64,000 nt of DNA from Thalassospira sp. HF15 (GCF_011806525.1 NZ_JAAVKI010000006.1:62001-126000); one strand, 5' to 3'. Shown: positions 16,686-25,438, numbered from the stretch's first letter. The notes: generated by a model from the sequence alone, not told the origin. Program-made: numbers and translations.

Positions 16686-18608
16686 CTAACTGCCAAGCAA
16701 TCGGTTCCGCACCATCGCTATATGTTGCTGGCCATTCTCGTCGTTCTGCCAGGACTGAATTTTCACATCTCCATTCCTGAACTCTTCGAAGAATTCGCGC
16801 CCCTGAAGCTTTTTAATGACTTCGCTAAAGGTTGCGCGCGGGGTAAACCAATCCTTGTGACGGTTTTCCAGACGTTCGATGTCCCGTTCAAGATCCGACA
16901 TTTCTTCGATCATGGTGTCACGGTCTTCCTGAGCCCGACGGGCATAAAGCGGACGGCGTGGCGTCATCAGGATCAATACAGATCGTTCGAACTGGCGTTC
17001 AATGCGCTGTGAGAACAACAAATTGACAATCGGTATATCCATCAATCCCGGTACACCATCGGCTGATTTGGATGTTTCGCGTTCACTGAGGCCACCCAAA
17101 ACAAGCGTCTCGCCAAACTTCATGGTGACGGTCGAATTGACATTGGTTTTGGTGGTATCGAGACGGAACTCAAACACAACCGAATTCGACGGATCGGTCA
17201 GGAAGGTACGTTCTGCGACCACATGCAAGCGGATCATGTCATCGGGCAGTATTTCCGGCGTAACCGCCAGCTTGACGCCAACCTCCTTTTGCACCGAAAC
17301 ACTGTCGCCATTGCCGCCAGAAACGGCAGCGGCCAAGATTTCAGTCCCCGAGAAGAATTCCGACGTTTGCCCGGTCTGGGCCACCAAGCTCGGTTTGGCC
17401 AGGACTTGATTGTCGGCATCGGCGGAGTTGGCAATATTGAGCGAGTACGTCACCGCAGGAATACTGATTGCGCGGGTGATTGTTTGCGTACTTTGTTCCA
17501 AGCCGGTGTTCAGATAATCCTTGGTCCGTGTGGATTCATAGCCAAATCCGGACGTCCCGGTCAGCGGATCCCCGAACTGCAACTGCAGCCCGTTCAACAG
17601 GTTGATGCCGCGCGAATTGCGGACATCTTCCTGTGTGCCGATCAGGACCACATCCACGACCACCATGCCGGTATCTGCAAAACCCTGTTGTGCAGGGTTT
17701 GCCGCACCATACGGGTCCTGCTGCTGAGCGGCATAGGGATCTGGTGCTGCGCCGTAAGGATTGCTGGAACCATAAGGATCTGGGGAACCATATGGATTTG
17801 CCGAGCCATAAGGATCACTGCTGCCATAGGGATCATTTCCATACTGCGCCAGCATGACCTTGGCATCACTGTCATAAAACGACTGCCACCCCTGGACGCG
17901 GCGTTCGAGATATTTGATGTTTTCCGGTCCCAGAACCGCCTTGCGATAGGCTAGCAAAAATGCCGATGCGCCTGTTCGGTCATCCATTGCCGCCAAAGAC
18001 AATGCCGCAGCTTTGAGCACTTCGGGCTGTTGTTTGGCCTCGGGTGCCACATCCATCAAACGTTTTAATGCGGCTTCCGCCGTTAGGGGATCACGCGCGT
18101 AGTAAGACGCCGAAGCCAGACTATACAGTACTGCTGGGTCGTCATCACGATGAAGGGCGACCGCGGCAAAATAGGCCTGCGCAAGGCCATAGCGCCGTTG
18201 GTCCATATACAAAAGGCCCAGTTGGTAACTGGCCGACAGGTTACCCGGATCGAATTTAAGCGCCTGTTTGTAGCCTTGCTCTGCCAGATCAAACTTGCTG
18301 GCGTCGCCCTGCACCCCCATCAGGTGGTAGGTCAAGCCATTGAGAAACTGCAAATCCGGGTTGGTGACATCAAGCTTCAAGGCCAGATTGATCAAGCGTG
18401 ATGCTTCATCCATCTTCTGGGCTTCCAGGGCCAAATTACTTGCGTGCACCAATTCCGAAACAGCATCCGCTTCGACCCCGGAATTAACAACAAACTGATT
18501 GCCTAGCTTTGTCTGTGCGTTGTTTAAACCCACCGTCTGGCACCCGGCCATAGTTACCAAGGCACAAACCGCAACCGTGCTGCGAAGAGACGTCATAAAC
18601 AATCGCAT
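16686..18608 (-). CDS. TPR-secretin outer-membrane lipoprotein
   Basis: A 640-residue predicted outer-membrane secretin with an unusual front half. A lipoprotein signal (TVAVCALVTMAGC, lipid on Cys20) is followed by a helical TPR region with ALKLDVTNPDLQFLNGLTYHLMG and ALKFDPGNLSASYQLGLLYMD, and a run of seven Pro-Tyr-Gly repeats. The C-terminal secretin domain comes next. Its hallmarks are present: VGVKLAVTPEILPDDMIRLHV, then FGETLVLGGLSERETSKSADGVPGLMDIPIVNLLFS, then RSVLILMTPR. It ends in a charged coiled-coil-like tail (EEMSDLERDIERLENR). The ATG at 18608 places the lipobox correctly; a longer TTG start is unlikely. Secretins form gated pores of type II, III and IV systems, but no ATPase or platform gene of such a system is near. 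It lies between the two tectonin genes. Confidence 0.85.
   Translation of the reverse strand: MRLFMTSLRSTVAVCALVTMAGCQTVGLNNAQTKLGNQFVVNSGVEADAVSELVHASNLALEAQKMDEASRLINLALKLDVTNPDLQFLNGLTYHLMGVQGDASKFDLAEQGYKQALKFDPGNLSASYQLGLLYMDQRRYGLAQAYFAAVALHRDDDPAVLYSLASASYYARDPLTAEAALKRLMDVAPEAKQQPEVLKAAALSLAAMDDRTGASAFLLAYRKAVLGPENIKYLERRVQGWQSFYDSDAKVMLAQYGNDPYGSSDPYGSANPYGSPDPYGSSNPYGAAPDPYAAQQQDPYGAANPAQQGFADTGMVVVDVVLIGTQEDVRNSRGINLLNGLQLQFGDPLTGTSGFGYESTRTKDYLNTGLEQSTQTITRAISIPAVTYSLNIANSADADNQVLAKPSLVAQTGQTSEFFSGTEILAAAVSGGNGDSVSVQKEVGVKLAVTPEILPDDMIRLHVVAERTFLTDPSNSVVFEFRLDTTKTNVNSTVTMKFGETLVLGGLSERETSKSADGVPGLMDIPIVNLLFSQRIERQFERSVLILMTPRRPLYARRAQEDRDTMIEEMSDLERDIERLENRHKDWFTPRATFSEVIKKLQGREFFEEFRNGDVKIQSWQNDENGQQHIAMVRNRLLGS
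17702..17841 (-). repeat. Pro-Tyr-Gly repeat tract
   Basis: A tandem degenerate repeat of about 15-18 bases (CCATAGGGATC-like on the plus strand) encodes xPYGSx units between the TPR and secretin parts of the 16686-18608 protein. Seven PY(G/A) units are visible. It is probably a flexible linker and its copy number may vary among strains. Confidence 0.8.
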
Positions 18609-18703
18609 CAAATACCTATTCCTGATGTTTCTTGTGCACGCTAGGTGCATAAAGTCGGCGTGCGTGCGGGTTGGAGCCTCAATGAGCCCCAACCCGTGAC
18701 CGA

Positions 18704-21253
18704 CTACTGCATTTGATAGATTTTATTGTTTTTGGTCAGCCGCCATACCTGACCATCGCCAGCACCAATCGCACTAGAGTCCGTTTCGTCTACAATCGGA
18801 TCCCAGTCTTTCTTGGCCGCATTAAACAGGTAGGTTTTACCGTCCGTGCCAATGATCAACGCTGCACCCGGGATATCGACCGCGATATCGACGGCCTCGC
18901 CCGGAAGCTTTTGCCACTTCTTGTTATTGTCATGGACAAAGATATCGCCATTTTTGTTTACGACCCACGGTCGACCATTCCGATCAATGTCGATCCGTTT
19001 TGCCGTTCCCGGAAGTTTTTGCCAGCGGTTCCCATTACGGGCATGGATGGTGCCGTCAACGGCGGTGATCCAAACTCCGTTGGCACTGGCGCCAATATCT
19101 TGTGCCGCTGGGCCGGGGATTTGCCGCCACTTTGATCCTGATTGGGCAAATATCAGGCCCGCGTCGTTGATGACCCATGCGTCTTTATCTGAAACAGCGA
19201 CACGGATGGCCGCACCGGCCATTTTGATCCATCTTTTTGCGGTCTTAGCGCGCTTGAAGATTTCATATCCACCGCCAGTTTTGCTTACACCGATGACATA
19301 GGTGGTTCCGTCCGTACCGATCGCAACATCGGTGGCGTCTCCCGGGATCAAGTCCCATTTCGTTGCACGACCCGCAGCGCCGACTGTACTGGTCGATTCA
19401 ATCTGGGTTAACGTGATAGTGTCATTTCTAGTGTTATTTTGACCGCTATCAATAGCAGTATCGATTTCGAAGTTGCCGACAACAACCTTGCCGTTTTCAA
19501 ACGTCACGCCGCTCTGTGCCTTATCAGACGGCATCAATTGCGCCCAGGTCTGTGTGTTCGGTTTGATCGACTTCTGGGTCATAAGCCCCCAGTTCGTTAA
19601 TACCTCTGTCCGCCCGTTATCGGTCAATAGAAGGCGGGATAAATTTACGGGCTTTTTCGAGTTCGCCATGGCGTCAGTGATAATGGATGCCTGTTTGATC
19701 TGATCCAGGGCGATATCGGTTCCGATGCTGGCGACAATCGAGCTTGCGGTCAAAATAATCATTGTCGGCGCCATAAAGGCCATAGAGGTGGAAGCGATAT
19801 TACTCGTCGTTGCAACTATTCTCGCTGTTTGTTCAATGCCTTCTATCAGGTGGGGAAAAATTGCTTGGCCAACCGTTCCCACCGCTTTGGCGACGGACGT
19901 TGATACAAGCGTTGCGGTCCCAAGCCCTACATATGCGACGACAACCGCAGCACCAGGCGCAAGCAACATGATATCGCCTACCTGGTCTTCCATTTGTGGC
20001 GGACGAACACCAATATCATTGGGATTCAATCCGTCTGACATACCTGGACGCACGACCTTCAAGCCGCGCTCCCAGCTTTGCCAGACGCTTTGCATTTCTG
20101 TCGCCACCAAAAGCCGGGATTTTTGGACGTACAAGGCCATATAGTTCAACAAATCCCTTTCAGGCTTGGTCTTTGGCCCTCTTTTGATCACGTTGAAAAC
20201 ATGCACATAAACGGCCGCCTTTAGGATCACCGATTCCTCGGGTTTCGTCAGGATCAGGTTCCAAGCTTCGGCTTTTAGCTCGTCTGTTTTGGCTTTATTG
20301 AGTCCAGCTGCTGCGATGTAATTGGTGATGCCTTCATCGATCAGCGTACGGTCCTTAATCACCTGGGCAACGATCTCATGGGCGCCAGGCAGACCGAATA
20401 ACCCATTCGGTGTGCGTTTAGCGGGTTCCCAGCGCATGGTAAGGTATTCACAAGCCTGATTGGTCTTAACGCCATAAACCGACCGGACCGAATTCACCGG
20501 ACATGACCAGCAGGTTCCCCCGTCGATGAAGTCGAAATGTTCCCCGGCCGGACATGATAAAGAGGCCATTTTGGTAGCCGGCACCAATGATTCATTTCGG
20601 AAACACGCTTGGTTTCCTGTTACCGCATTGACGGTGCGGCGGAAACCGTCCGGACAGGTGTAGCAGCTGCCATTGAGATCGGGGAACGACCCTTCGGGGC
20701 AAACCCGGTCGATGAATTCGGCCCGGCGCGCATCTTCAAAAATCTTGCCGCAGGCATTCCAGTCATCCACAGAGGACATGGTGCGTCCGAACCCGGTCGG
20801 GCAAGCCCAGCACTCGCCGCCGTTGCGACCGTCAAAGAACGACCCTTTGGGACAGGACTTATGCTTGCCAGTTCGCGTCGCGCGTGTGTATTGCGCGGAA
20901 ATTTGCTTGGAACAGGCTTTCGGCGTATCGACCGCGAAACCGGTTCGATTGTAGCCGTGTGGGCAGGAGAAACAGGACCACGTCCCAATATCAAAGAAAG
21001 ACCCGCTTGGGCAGCTGCCGACGGCATTACGGGTTTTCGTCGCCTTATCAAAACCACAAGGCGGCATAAGCTTACCCGTCTTCAAATCCATCGCACCGCA
21101 AATCACATGGCCTTCCTCTGGGGGCGGTCCGGATATGATGTCCAGTGATTGTGTCTTTGCATCAGATGCATTTGCCAAAGCACCGATAATGAAAACAGTC
21201 AGGACAAGTAAAGTTCGCCAGACTGTGTCCGCGGACCGAAAACGGGTTCCCAT
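18704..21253 (-). CDS. Cys-rich, membrane-associated tectonin-propeller protein
   Basis: An 849-residue exported protein with three parts. A signal segment (residues about 13-30, LLVLTVFIIGALANASDA) leads to a Cys-rich region (about 50-275). That region has five units of the form CP.GSFFD....CW.CP.GF.RT...V...AC, each with paired cysteines likely to form disulfides. The middle (about 280-550) is helical with two hydrophobic stretches near 430-465 and 490-515. The last about 210 residues are a tectonin-like propeller with blades such as WDLIPGDATDVAIGTDGTTYVIG and WQKLPGTAKRIDIDRNGRPWVV. The ATG at 21253 has GAGGA 8 bases upstream. It is the first gene of the three-gene cluster; 95 bases separate it from the secretin gene. 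No known function; the architecture suggests an envelope-anchored sensor or adhesin. Confidence 0.8.
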   Translation of the reverse strand: MGTRFRSADTVWRTLLVLTVFIIGALANASDAKTQSLDIISGPPPEEGHVICGAMDLKTGKLMPPCGFDKATKTRNAVGSCPSGSFFDIGTWSCFSCPHGYNRTGFAVDTPKACSKQISAQYTRATRTGKHKSCPKGSFFDGRNGGECWACPTGFGRTMSSVDDWNACGKIFEDARRAEFIDRVCPEGSFPDLNGSCYTCPDGFRRTVNAVTGNQACFRNESLVPATKMASLSCPAGEHFDFIDGGTCWSCPVNSVRSVYGVKTNQACEYLTMRWEPAKRTPNGLFGLPGAHEIVAQVIKDRTLIDEGITNYIAAAGLNKAKTDELKAEAWNLILTKPEESVILKAAVYVHVFNVIKRGPKTKPERDLLNYMALYVQKSRLLVATEMQSVWQSWERGLKVVRPGMSDGLNPNDIGVRPPQMEDQVGDIMLLAPGAAVVVAYVGLGTATLVSTSVAKAVGTVGQAIFPHLIEGIEQTARIVATTSNIASTSMAFMAPTMIILTASSIVASIGTDIALDQIKQASIITDAMANSKKPVNLSRLLLTDNGRTEVLTNWGLMTQKSIKPNTQTWAQLMPSDKAQSGVTFENGKVVVGNFEIDTAIDSGQNNTRNDTITLTQIESTSTVGAAGRATKWDLIPGDATDVAIGTDGTTYVIGVSKTGGGYEIFKRAKTAKRWIKMAGAAIRVAVSDKDAWVINDAGLIFAQSGSKWRQIPGPAAQDIGASANGVWITAVDGTIHARNGNRWQKLPGTAKRIDIDRNGRPWVVNKNGDIFVHDNNKKWQKLPGEAVDIAVDIPGAALIIGTDGKTYLFNAAKKDWDPIVDETDSSAIGAGDGQVWRLTKNNKIYQMQ

Positions 21254-21330
21254 GGGTCATTCCTCAACCAAAACATGTTGTGTTTTTGCGCTCGAAATTT
21301 TGCGATGGATCGAAGATCAAAGCGCAAATG

Positions 21331-21349
21331 CCACGGGATTTTCCCATGG
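21331..21349. promoter_or_regulatory. Short palindrome upstream of the tectonin-secretin cluster
   Basis: CCACGGGA-TTT-TCCCATGG, an 8-bp inverted repeat with one mismatch, 78 bases before the 21253 start. It is a possible operator for the cluster, perhaps for the AraC protein encoded next to it; this is weakly supported. Confidence 0.3.
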
Positions 21350-21459
21350 ACTGAATTGAGGATGAGATGAGCCGGGATCCCCCGAAATGATTGCCTGACA
21401 ACAGTTCAATCCGCGACACACCAAGTCTTTGCAGAGCAAGGCCAACGCGTTGAATGCTG

Positions 21460-21499
21460 TCAAAGAACAGTCCTGACCAATTTCAGGACTGTCCTTTGA
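21460..21499. other. 17-bp hairpin between araC gene and tectonin-secretin cluster
   Basis: TCAAAGAACAGTCCTGA and TCAGGACTGTCCTTTGA form a 17-bp stem (one G-T) around the 6-base loop CCAATT. It lies 170 bases after the AraC gene stop and 207 bases before the cluster start, in transcript direction of both. No T-run follows, so it may be a factor-dependent terminator, an attenuator or an operator. Nothing else is evident in 21254-21671. Confidence 0.6.
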
Positions 21500-21671
21500 A
21501 CAAACTATTCCCCCACTATCCGTCACGTCTGAAAACAGTGACATGACGGCCCAATCCCCGCACAGAGAATTGAGCAGCAACCTTGATAAGGAAACATGTA
21601 ATTGGGAGGTCTGATACGTTTGCTGCGTTTAGCGGATATAAGGTGCGCTTTCCGGATACTGCGCCCGAATT

Positions 21672-22652
21672 TCAGGTGTGTTTGCGGATGGTTTCAGATG
21701 GAAGTTCGCCAAACTCCCGGTAATAGTCCTGTGCAAATCGGCCCATATGGGTGAAACCCCATTTTTGGGCGATTTCAGAGACGGTTTTTCCGTATGGTTC
21801 CGACTTCAAAATGGCCCGGACCCGTTTTAACCGCACAGTACGTAAGTACGCCATGGGCGTGGTGCCAAAGGCGTCCATAAACCCTTTTTGCAGTCCACGA
21901 TATCCGCATCCGGCCGCCGCCGAAATATCGGCAAGTCCCAGTTTCTTGTCCGCATGGGCGTGAATGTAATCGCGTGCCCGTTTAACGTAATAGGGCACAA
22001 CTGCTGCAATAGAGCGACCATTGATGATGTCCTGATAGCTGTTGGGCAACAGGCTGAGGCATTGGGCGGTCAGGATGTCGTTCATCTGGGTCGTCACAAT
22101 CGGGTTTTGCATCTCGTGCAAGGGCCCATCGAGCGTTTCGGCGACATAATGAACAGTACTGCGGAAAATGTTCCAGCCCGGTGTCGTTGAAACCATCACA
22201 GGATCAAACTCCAATCCCGGTAATTCGATATCTTCGCCAACCACAGAGCGCGCATAGTTTTTCAGCTTTTCCTTGGATAAACGAAGAACAAATGCACCGA
22301 AGTTATCTTCCTGGGCGCTTATCGGTTCAGCCAAGTCACGCATGAACCCTTGACCAGATGAGAATGTGAACTCTTCGCCGCAATGTTGGGCAATCCCCGA
22401 ACCGCTGGTAACCATATATAACAGCAGTCCGTCCGGATCCTGTTCAGAAGAGGTTACACTGAGCCGGGGCACATCGAGAGACACATGCATGAGGCCAAGG
22501 TCGCCAGACTCTACTGCGGCAACACGGACATTAAGTTCCGCATTCGGCCCCTTGATATCAAAGTCATGTCGAGAGGCCAAATTCATGATGGACTCCCGGA
22601 CCTCGTCGAGGTCGCCCGAAGATAGTATCGTGTGATTTTGAAGATAGCTCAT
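21672..22652 (-). CDS. AraC family transcriptional regulator
   Basis: A 326-residue regulator with an N-terminal AraC-binding-domain-like part (cupin-type, about 55-190; LLLYMVTSGSGIAQHCGEEFTFSSGQGF is a typical beta-strand run). A C-terminal AraC double helix-turn-helix follows (LGLADISAAAGCGYRGLQKGFMDAFG, then KTVSEIAQKWGFTHMGRFAQDYYREFGELPS). This is the FeaR/AraC-binding-like type seen beside catabolic operons. It lies upstream of, and in the same direction as, the tectonin-secretin cluster and may regulate it; no direct evidence. The start at 22652 is the first ATG. Confidence 0.88.
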   Translation of the reverse strand: MSYLQNHTILSSGDLDEVRESIMNLASRHDFDIKGPNAELNVRVAAVESGDLGLMHVSLDVPRLSVTSSEQDPDGLLLYMVTSGSGIAQHCGEEFTFSSGQGFMRDLAEPISAQEDNFGAFVLRLSKEKLKNYARSVVGEDIELPGLEFDPVMVSTTPGWNIFRSTVHYVAETLDGPLHEMQNPIVTTQMNDILTAQCLSLLPNSYQDIINGRSIAAVVPYYVKRARDYIHAHADKKLGLADISAAAGCGYRGLQKGFMDAFGTTPMAYLRTVRLKRVRAILKSEPYGKTVSEIAQKWGFTHMGRFAQDYYREFGELPSETIRKHT

Positions 22653-22898
22653 TGCAGCTCAAGTTCCCCGACATGCATACTTGGAAAATGCCCACTCCGC
22701 AGATTACGAAGGCCCAAAAAAGGCTGTTTCCGATGCATGAATATGAGCCAATGATACGCGTTCGCCGGGGGATAATCTATTCCTGATTGATTGATCTTTC
22801 GCACAATCGCCGAAGGCAAAAAGTACCCGTCCGATAAATTCCGGCAGGAAATCTGTGTCGTCACAGTTCTGATTACAATTCAGACGGACTGGTCGACC

Positions 22899-23906
22899 TT
22901 ATTGCCGGGCAGGTTCAGACACATCATCTTCCAGAACCCAGCCGTCATCCGTGCGGCAGGCCGATTTGACCTGCTGGCTGGTGCGGTTGCGTGCGGTGAG
23001 TTCCTGACGATAGGTCCTGCACCAAACGCCTTTGTCCGTCTGCACGGTTTGAAGCGGGGTGACAGCAATATCAAGTGATCCGAGCCGCGCGGTTTCAGCA
23101 TCCCCCGATGTGTTGTTTTCCAGGGCGGTTTGCACGGTTGCGGCCAGAAGATCCTGCTGGGCTTGCGGTATTTTGGCGGGGGCGGGGCCAAATGTCAGCA
23201 ATTCCTCGCTATGATCCTGTCCGGAATTCCATGAACGGTCGCGTTTGACATAAAAGCCGATTTCTGGCGCGTACCACCATTTGGTCGTCTGCATCCACCA
23301 TTGTTTGTAATAGCGCGAACACTCGATCACATAGGTGTCAAAGGTGCCGGCCGGGACAGTGAGTGTTGCTGTTTCAGGCACTTGGCAGGTCAGCCATTGG
23401 TCAAATTCATTGACGTCACCGGTATCGGGATCCACATTTGCTGAACTTGTCGAAATCCGCACATGTGTTCCGTATTTCAACGGCCAGACAGTACCAGAGC
23501 CGTCTTTGACAAAAGCGGAGCCGGATCGTTTGCGATCTTCCTGATCCGTATAGGACCATTCAAGGATCGGGCCGGTGAAGTCGCTTGTCATTTCAAAAAG
23601 ATAATCACCGCCACCATTCCAGACGATGCGGTCGTCCTTGATCTCTTCGACATAAATCGCGCGACCACCATCAAAAACAAACGCATCGCCTTTGCCAAAT
23701 TCCGGCAGTGGTGCCGGGGGCAGGGTGGGCCCGTTGTTTTCAGGACGGTCGGCATACTGGCCAAGACCGTCATTGAGTTCGTTCAGGGAAGTGCCGATCT
23801 GATCAAGGGTTTGGCACGCGGGCAGCGAAAAAAGGCCCAAAACGCAAATAAGCGCCCCAAAATGGCGCACCTGTTTCGGCATATCTATGGTTCTGATCCT
23901 GCGCAT
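22899..23906 (-). CDS. Lipoprotein with C-terminal 17-kDa-antigen-like domain
   Basis: A 335-residue lipoprotein. The signal peptide ends in the lipobox LFSLPAC (Cys30 from the first ATG). Residues about 70-250 form a beta-rich, Trp-rich domain with no relatives I can name (ILEWSYTDQED, YKQWWMQTTKWWYAPEIGFYVKRD). The last about 60 residues hold WCRTYRQELT...VKSACRTDDGWVL, the CREY...ACR.PDG.W pattern of the rickettsial 17-kDa surface antigen family. The same pattern closes the anti-sigma factor encoded just upstream. It begins 100 bases after the anti-sigma stop and could belong to the same operon. A start at 23882 is possible. The envelope location is well supported, the function unknown. 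Confidence 0.75.
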   Translation of the reverse strand: MRRIRTIDMPKQVRHFGALICVLGLFSLPACQTLDQIGTSLNELNDGLGQYADRPENNGPTLPPAPLPEFGKGDAFVFDGGRAIYVEEIKDDRIVWNGGGDYLFEMTSDFTGPILEWSYTDQEDRKRSGSAFVKDGSGTVWPLKYGTHVRISTSSANVDPDTGDVNEFDQWLTCQVPETATLTVPAGTFDTYVIECSRYYKQWWMQTTKWWYAPEIGFYVKRDRSWNSGQDHSEELLTFGPAPAKIPQAQQDLLAATVQTALENNTSGDAETARLGSLDIAVTPLQTVQTDKGVWCRTYRQELTARNRTSQQVKSACRTDDGWVLEDDVSEPARQ

Positions 23907-24006
23907 CTTTTTATTTTGGCCGCATCATCGAGATGCGTCCATGTCTTAATTGTATAACCAGCAATGAAGAATAGCGGTGAAGAGCCTTTCGCCGCCATCC
24001 TGACGT

Positions 24007-24792
24007 TCAAAGTTTCTGTTCTGCGGCCGTGGGGGCTTTGGCGTCTGGCAGAGTTGACCCGGGGATCAATCGATAAACGGTTTCCCATTGCCCTTCGCTA
24101 ATTCGACATGCCCGGCCATAAAAATTGTCTGCGCCGTTGACTCCTGCAACTGTCGGGAAGGTTACCTGATACTCGCGGCAGAAACGCTCCCCCTGACGGA
24201 AGGTCCGAAGCGGCTCGATCGAGATGGCGTCGGATGCTGTGTCTTCAACACCCAGAGACACCTTCCGAATTTCGCCACTTAGCGTCCTTTCGAGTGTAAG
24301 GCCGATTTCCCGATCAAGAAGTGGATTGTTTACCGGCGAATAGGATGCCGCGAGTGCGACGCTTGTGCCAATTGATGCGTTGGTCACGCTATCGTCTGAC
24401 ATCTGCGCGTTAAACCAGTTCCCGCCAACAAACGCCAGAAGCACAGCTGCGGCAGCACCGATGCCCGTCCAGACCGGTGTGTTGTTATTGGCACTTGTCC
24501 GGGGGCGTGCATCAATATCGCTCTTGCCAACGAAGTGCTTGGCTGGTGTCTTTTTCTGATCGAGAATATCTTCGATGTCCTGGGCCAGTTCGGGATAAAC
24601 CCGATCTGCCAGAAGGCGTTCGGCCTGATTGCGCAGTACGACGGACTGACCTGCCATAACATTGAATTTCTGTGTCATGGCCGGACATTTGGCAATCCGG
24701 TCTTCAAGTTCGCGACATTCTGTAGGTGCCAGTTCGCCGTCAATATATGCCGACAGCAAAACATAGTCCCGATCTTCCATTTCTTTGCTCAT
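24007..24792 (-). CDS. Anti-sigma factor with periplasmic 17-kDa-antigen-like domain
   Basis: A 261-residue membrane-spanning anti-sigma factor. The N-terminal cytoplasmic part begins LSAYIDGELAPTECRELEDRIAKCP, the anti-sigma fold seen in zinc-less ChrR/RskA-type proteins. One membrane helix, TGIGAAAAVLLAFVGGNWF, lies near residues 108-127. The periplasmic part ends in RFCREYQVTFPT...YGRACRISEGQWETVYRL, a 17-kDa-antigen-like domain. It overlaps the sigma gene by 4 bases, so the pair is translationally coupled. It should hold the sigma factor at the membrane and release it on an envelope signal sensed by the periplasmic domain; that last step is inference. Confidence 0.85.
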   Translation of the reverse strand: MSKEMEDRDYVLLSAYIDGELAPTECRELEDRIAKCPAMTQKFNVMAGQSVVLRNQAERLLADRVYPELAQDIEDILDQKKTPAKHFVGKSDIDARPRTSANNNTPVWTGIGAAAAVLLAFVGGNWFNAQMSDDSVTNASIGTSVALAASYSPVNNPLLDREIGLTLERTLSGEIRKVSLGVEDTASDAISIEPLRTFRQGERFCREYQVTFPTVAGVNGADNFYGRACRISEGQWETVYRLIPGSTLPDAKAPTAAEQKL

Positions 24793-25331
24793 GACGAACC
24801 TCTTTGAATGCTGTCTTTGTCCGTTGCCCTTCCATCATCGTCGTGAAGGGCGGCAAGTGTTTTTCGGGCTCTGGCGACCCGGCTCATGACCGTGCCGTCT
24901 GGCACACCCAGAATTTCCCCGGCTTCGCGATAGCTGTATCCTTCGATCAAAACCAGTGTCAGCGCTGCACGCTGTTCTTCGGCAAGGGACGCGAGGGCAG
25001 CCTGTAGAAACATTCTGTCGGTGCCGCCATGGCGTTGACCGGGAAGGGCGCTTTCGCGGGCATCTTCAAAAGACACCACATTTCCATGGCGCTGGTCGCG
25101 ACGTTTTTCATCAATCCAGCTTGTCTGAATGATCCGGTAAAGCCAGCTGTCCAGTCGGGTGCCTTTTTCAAATTGCGCAATGCGTTCAACGGCTTTCGCG
25201 TATGCCGTTTGCACCAGATCTTCTGCAGCGACAGCATCGCGCGTCAGTGATCGCGCAAACCGCAATGCGCGCGGCAGAAGTTCTGCAAGCTCTTTTCTTA
25301 AAGCAGTGTCCAAACCAGACGTCCCATTCAT
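24789..25331 (-). CDS. ECF-type RNA polymerase sigma factor
   Basis: A 180-residue sigma-70 family factor of the extracytoplasmic-function class. Region 2 spans about 12-80 (LPRALRFARSLTRDAVAAEDLVQTAYAKAVERI, then RLDSWLYRIIQTSWIDEKRR). Region 4 spans about 108-165 (LAEEQRAALTLVLIEGYSYREAGEILGVPDGTVMSRVARAR). It has no extra C-terminal domain. A promoter GGAAG-N17-CGTT sits 38-63 bases before its start and an equal one faces the divergent Gly-rich gene, so it probably activates itself and that gene. Its cognate anti-sigma factor follows with a 4-base overlap. Confidence 0.93.
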   Translation of the reverse strand: MNGTSGLDTALRKELAELLPRALRFARSLTRDAVAAEDLVQTAYAKAVERIAQFEKGTRLDSWLYRIIQTSWIDEKRRDQRHGNVVSFEDARESALPGQRHGGTDRMFLQAALASLAEEQRAALTLVLIEGYSYREAGEILGVPDGTVMSRVARARKTLAALHDDDGRATDKDSIQRGSS

Positions 25332-25368
25332 GATCGCAGGCGCTATTTTTCGGTCTTCTTGTTCATAT

Positions 25369-25394
25369 AACGATGGGGCCTTGGCGTTTCTTCC
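25369..25394 (-). promoter_or_regulatory. Predicted ECF promoter for the sigma operon
   Basis: Read on the minus strand, GGAAG (25394-25390) and CGTT (25372-25369) are separated by exactly 17 bases, the layout of an ECF -35/-10 pair. Transcription would begin near 25362, about 30 bases before the sigma start. The same boxes with the same spacing occur on the opposite strand at 25439-25464. Confidence 0.65.
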
Positions 25395-25438
25395 CCCAGC
25401 AGTTAAAAAAATGTCGCAAAAAATAATTTCGACCGCCG

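Noticed and set aside
17702-17841. Possible CRISPR or VNTR outside genes
   Set aside because: The tract is in frame within the secretin gene and encodes PYG repeats.
21317-21580. 87-codon frame in the gap before the tectonin cluster
   Set aside because: It starts poorly, contains the hairpin and resembles no protein; treated as non-coding.
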